From an uncultured Clostridia bacterium (lineage in GTDB: Bacteria; Bacillota; Clostridia; TANB77; CAG-508), in assembly GCA_934182465.1 (NCBI GenBank), contig CAKPRG010000011.1, positions 1 through 36,470 of the forward strand: a stretch of DNA of 36,470 nt, in the 5' to 3' direction. Below are positions 34,266-36,470 of the stretch, in pieces. Positions within the stretch are counted from its first letter, which is position 1; every line of letters begins with the position of its first letter. Below the pieces are notes generated by a model. That model ran no database searches. It had not been told where the DNA came from and saw only the letters and a list, made by a program, of their open reading frames with translations. The position numbers were made by a program, and so were the translations under genes.

Positions 34266-34370
34266 TACATATAAAATTATTATACATTAATTTACATAAA
34301 AAATCAACAATAACGACACAAAACGCTTAGAACAATGAATATAGATAGAGTGAAAAAAATTTTTTAAAAA

Positions 34371-34397
34371 TTAGCAATCAACTATTGACATTGCTAA
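34371..34397. promoter_or_regulatory. CIRCE-like operator (HrcA site)
   Basis: TTAGCAATC, 9 bases, CATTGCTAA. This has the 9-N9-9 form of CIRCE (TTAGCACTC-N9-GAGTGCTAA) and matches 15 of its 18 arm bases. It overlaps the -35 of the hsp20 promoter, the expected place for repression by HrcA. Confidence 0.6.
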
Positions 34398-34412
34398 AAA
34401 TAGTGCTATAAT
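34385..34412 (+). promoter_or_regulatory. hsp20 promoter
   Basis: Perfect TTGACA (34385-34390), a 16-base spacer, then a perfect TATAAT (34407-34412). The -35 lies inside the CIRCE-like element. Confidence 0.75.
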
Positions 34413-34453
34413 TAAAAATGTAAAAAGTAAAAGATATCTTTTAAAAGTTAATA

Positions 34454-34483
34454 TGTGCTACCAAAAAGGTGTCAACACATAAA
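34454..34483 (+). other. Stem-loop in the hsp20 5' leader
   Basis: TATGTG (34454-34459) pairs with CACATA (34478-34483), and ACC with GGT inside it, with an asymmetric internal loop. It lies just before the ribosome site (AGGAAG, 34494-34499) in a leader of about 90 bases. It could affect translation, but no base pairing with the ribosome site itself is evident. Confidence 0.3.
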
Positions 34484-34508
34484 AAGAAATGAAAGGAAGT
34501 TGATTTAT

Positions 34509-34931
34509 ATGATGATGATACCAAGAAGACATAATGATTTTGATTTAATAGAGGATATGTTTAGAGATCCATTCTTTACAAATGAAGAAAGCAAAATAAT
34601 GAAAACAGATATAAAAGAGAAAAAAGACAAATATATAATAGATATTGATTTACCAGGATATGAAAAAGAAAACATTAAAATGTCAATCGAAGATGGATAT
34701 TTAACAGTAAATGCTTCAACAAATACAGAAAAAGAAGATAAAGAAGAAGGCAAATTTGTTCGTAAAGAAAGATATATGGGATCTTGTTCAAGAAGTTTTT
34801 ATGTAGGAGATGCAGTAGAAAACGAAGATATTAAAGCTTCATTCAAAAATGGTACTCTAAAAATTGAAATTCCTAAAAAAGAAAACAAGAAAGAATTACC
34901 AGAAGTTAAATATATACCAATAGATGATTAA
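34509..34931 (+). CDS. Small heat-shock protein Hsp20
   Basis: A 140-residue protein. The ATG at 34509 (first of three in a row) is 9 bases after AGGAAG; an earlier in-frame start at 34455 lies within the leader and is rejected. A short N-terminal arm (1-30) is followed by the alpha-crystallin domain (about 31-125): DIKEKKDKYIIDIDLPGYEKENIKM opening, ERYMGSCSRSFYV, and FKNGTLKIEIPK, which holds the conserved G-x-L motif. A C-terminal extension ends VKYIPIDD. It binds unfolding proteins without ATP and forms oligomers. Promoter and CIRCE-like operator predict heat induction through HrcA. It is monocistronic with a terminator. Confidence 0.95.
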   Translation: MMMIPRRHNDFDLIEDMFRDPFFTNEESKIMKTDIKEKKDKYIIDIDLPGYEKENIKMSIEDGYLTVNASTNTEKEDKEEGKFVRKERYMGSCSRSFYVGDAVENEDIKASFKNGTLKIEIPKKENKKELPEVKYIPIDD

Positions 34932-34950
34932 TATAGGTAATAAATAAAAT

Positions 34951-34984
34951 AAAAGGCTTACTTTATAGTAGGCCTTTTATTTTA
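34951..34984 (+). terminator. Terminator after hsp20
   Basis: AAAAGGC(t)TACT pairs with AGTA(g)GCCTTTT around TTAT, followed by ATTTT. Confidence 0.88.
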
Positions 34985-35236
34985 TATAATATGAAAGTGA
35001 TCTGAATTTTAGATTATTGTAATTTTTTTGTAAATATATAAGAGTAACTAAACTATTTTTTATGAAATTATTATATAATATTGCGAATGTTATATAATAA
35101 AATATATTGATAAGAAAAATTCTTTGTGATAATATAAGAAAAATAAGATAATATGTATAATAAAACTTATACATATCAACAAAAAAAGTAATTTTTATAT
35201 TTTAAGATAATAAAATATAATAGGAGGAAAGAAAAT

Positions 35237-35962
35237 ATGGCAATACATAATTCAGCTAAAGATGGAGAAATCGCAAAAGTAGTTTTGATGCCAGGAGATC
35301 CATTGAGAGCAAAATATATAGCAGAAAAATTTTTAAATAGTTATAGATTAGTTAGTGATGTTCGTAATATATATGCATATACAGGAAAATATAAAGGAAA
35401 AGAAATTTCAATTATGGCTTCTGGTATGGGAATGCCAAGTATGGGAATATACTGTTATGAATTATATAAATTTTATGGAGTAGAAAAAATAATTAGAATA
35501 GGTTCTTGTGGAGCTTATGTTCCAGAATTGAATCTATTAGATACTTTATTAGTAGATGGAAGCTATACAGAAGGAAATTTTGCTTATAATATGTCAAACG
35601 AAAAATGTAATTTTGTAAAAAGTAATGAATTATTAAATGATACAATATTAAAAGTTGCAGATGAATTGCAAATAGATTGCAAAAAAGTGAATATTGCTTG
35701 TACAGAATGTTTTGACGCATATACAGAAAATCCACAAGATTATGTTGAAAGATTACCTAAAGAATATAATATAGTTGGATCAGAAATGGAAAGCTTTGCT
35801 TTATTTTATACAGCAAAACAATTAGGTAAAAAAGCAGCATGTTTATTGACGGTTGTTGATTCAAATGTAAAAGATGCAGAAAATAAAAAATTAACTTCTG
35901 AAGAAAGAGAATTATCATTAAATAATATGATAGAAATAGCATTAGAAACTGCAATTAAGTAA
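35237..35962 (+). CDS. deoD: Purine-nucleoside phosphorylase, DeoD type
   Basis: A 241-residue protein, normal for the hexameric DeoD class, with AGGAGG 10 bases upstream. Family marks: VVLMPGDPLRAKYIAE (phosphate-binding Gly and Arg, about 15-30), ASGMGMPSMGIY, RIGSCGAY, GSEMESFALF (ribose-binding Glu) and TVVDSN, which keeps the catalytic Asp of the usual TVSD motif. The N-terminal His (IHNS) that contacts ribose of the adjacent subunit is present. It splits purine (deoxy)nucleosides with phosphate in salvage. The upstream gap of about 250 bases is AT-rich with no clear promoter. No terminator is seen after it. Confidence 0.95.
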   Translation: MAIHNSAKDGEIAKVVLMPGDPLRAKYIAEKFLNSYRLVSDVRNIYAYTGKYKGKEISIMASGMGMPSMGIYCYELYKFYGVEKIIRIGSCGAYVPELNLLDTLLVDGSYTEGNFAYNMSNEKCNFVKSNELLNDTILKVADELQIDCKKVNIACTECFDAYTENPQDYVERLPKEYNIVGSEMESFALFYTAKQLGKKAACLLTVVDSNVKDAENKKLTSEERELSLNNMIEIALETAIK

Positions 35963-36205
35963 AAAAATGGTAATAAAATATTCCAAAATGAAAAATAATA
36001 TAATTTTAAGTTAATAATGCAAAATTATATTGTTAAAAATAAAAATCTATTAAATTTGATTTTCAAAGTTTTAAATAGAATAAGAATTTTCAAAAACTTC
36101 AAGTGAAAAGTTAAATGCAATTCTGTAAAGTAAATGCAATTCATATGAGAAAAAGCAAGTTTTAAGCGATATTTTAGAAAAAAATAAAAAAGTTTTGAAA
36201 ATGTG

Positions 36206-36234
36206 TTGACAATATAAATTGAAAGTGCTAAAAT
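36206..36234 (+). promoter_or_regulatory. Strong promoter P1 (likely rRNA operon)
   Basis: TTGACA (36206-36211), an exact 17-base spacer, then TAAAAT (36229-36234). It lies within a roughly 50-bp block repeated at 36342-36392. The stretch 35963-36185 before it is AT-rich with no gene. Confidence 0.75.
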
Positions 36235-36361
36235 ACTAAACAGTTGCTGAAAAACAAACAACAAATTTAGCTAATAAATTTACAAAAATTAAGCACAAAA
36301 TAGTCTGAATTTAAGACTAAAAAATAAAACTAAAAAAAATTAAAAAAGTTTTAAAAAAGTG

Positions 36362-36390
36362 TTGACAATGTAAATTGAAAGTGCTAAAAT
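36362..36390 (+). promoter_or_regulatory. Strong promoter P2 (likely rRNA operon)
   Basis: TTGACA (36362-36367), an exact 17-base spacer, then TAAAAT (36385-36390), 156 bases after P1 with nearly the same flanks. A GC-richer leader follows, with CGCT/AGCG able to pair (about 36403-36424), and the transcript runs out of the window. Tandem consensus promoters with no downstream ORF fit a 16S rRNA leader or tRNA cluster. Confidence 0.75.
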
Positions 36391-36470
36391 ATAAAACAGT
36401 TCCGCTAAGGTAAACGAAGCGAAACAGAACATTGAAAACACAGAATTTTGTAGAAAAAATCAATACAATT

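Noticed and set aside
1..36470. tRNA genes, riboswitches and T-box leaders
   Set aside because: No TTCGANNC-type T-loop within a cloverleaf, no T-box core and no recognised riboswitch core was found by eye; a covariance-model scan would be needed to exclude weak cases.

Overview
The window is AT-rich DNA (most coding stretches look about a quarter to 30% G+C) from a low-GC Firmicute, most likely an uncultured, gut-type member of the Clostridia. The evidence is a Spo0A response regulator with an upstream 0A box, a BofA-like sporulation membrane protein, a family II pyrophosphatase, the GatCAB amidotransferase, strong AGGAGG ribosome sites, frequent TTG starts, and surface proteins with the 'GITLIALV' N-terminus common in Clostridia. 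No species can be named from sequence alone. No tRNA, CRISPR array or recognisable transposase was seen.

Layout. 1-3449: a 190-bp inverted-repeat segment, then a large leucine-rich-repeat surface protein with a prepilin-like N-terminus and a small anchored partner. 3532-4832: two small membrane proteins (TM2 and Yip1-like). 4964-9130: gatC, a 5'-nucleotidase-like HAD gene, gatA and gatB, ending in a terminator. 9136-11865: a divergent small membrane protein and a second prepilin-like surface protein (Ig-like plus BspA-type repeats). 11864-13994: rpsT on the minus strand, then an rpiB-like gene and a WecA/TagO-type glycosyl-1-phosphate transferase. 14085-15400: a promoter, 33-codon ORF and terminator leader in front of a polysaccharide pyruvyl transferase. 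15436-17631: a threonylcarbamoyl-AMP synthase with a glycosyltransferase. 17773-24513: histidine phosphatase, glycosyltransferase, pth, a short RNase G, bofA-like, rimO and an unusual amidase. 24623-31624: pyrophosphatase, WG-repeat protein, aluminium-resistance-type PLP enzyme, nucleosidase-family protein, HI0933-type flavoprotein and a YigZ/IMPACT protein. 31648-32742: spo0A. 32951-34232: a gene of clearly different composition on the minus strand with its own terminator. 34371-34984: hsp20 under a CIRCE-like operator. 35237-35962: deoD. 36186-36470: two near-identical strong promoters, probably the start of an rRNA operon that continues past the window.

How the genes fit together. Most are housekeeping functions: charging of Gln/Asn tRNA (GatCAB), tRNA t6A and S12 modification (Sua5, RimO), tRNA rescue (Pth), RNA turnover (RNase G), nucleotide salvage (nucleotidase, nucleosidase, DeoD) and sporulation control (Spo0A, BofA). 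Envelope genes are scattered among them: a lipid-linked sugar initiator, a pyruvyl transferase, two GT2 enzymes, an amidase-fold protein and two LRR surface proteins.

Points most worth a second look: the two surface proteins that share a non-canonical (Ala at +5) prepilin-type N-terminus; the amidase whose first zinc ligand is Lys; the leader-ORF unit at 14085-14319; the foreign, unrecognised gene at 33101-34198 with flanking 12-bp repeats and a pseudoknot-capable terminator; and the CIRCE-like and 0A-box regulatory sites.
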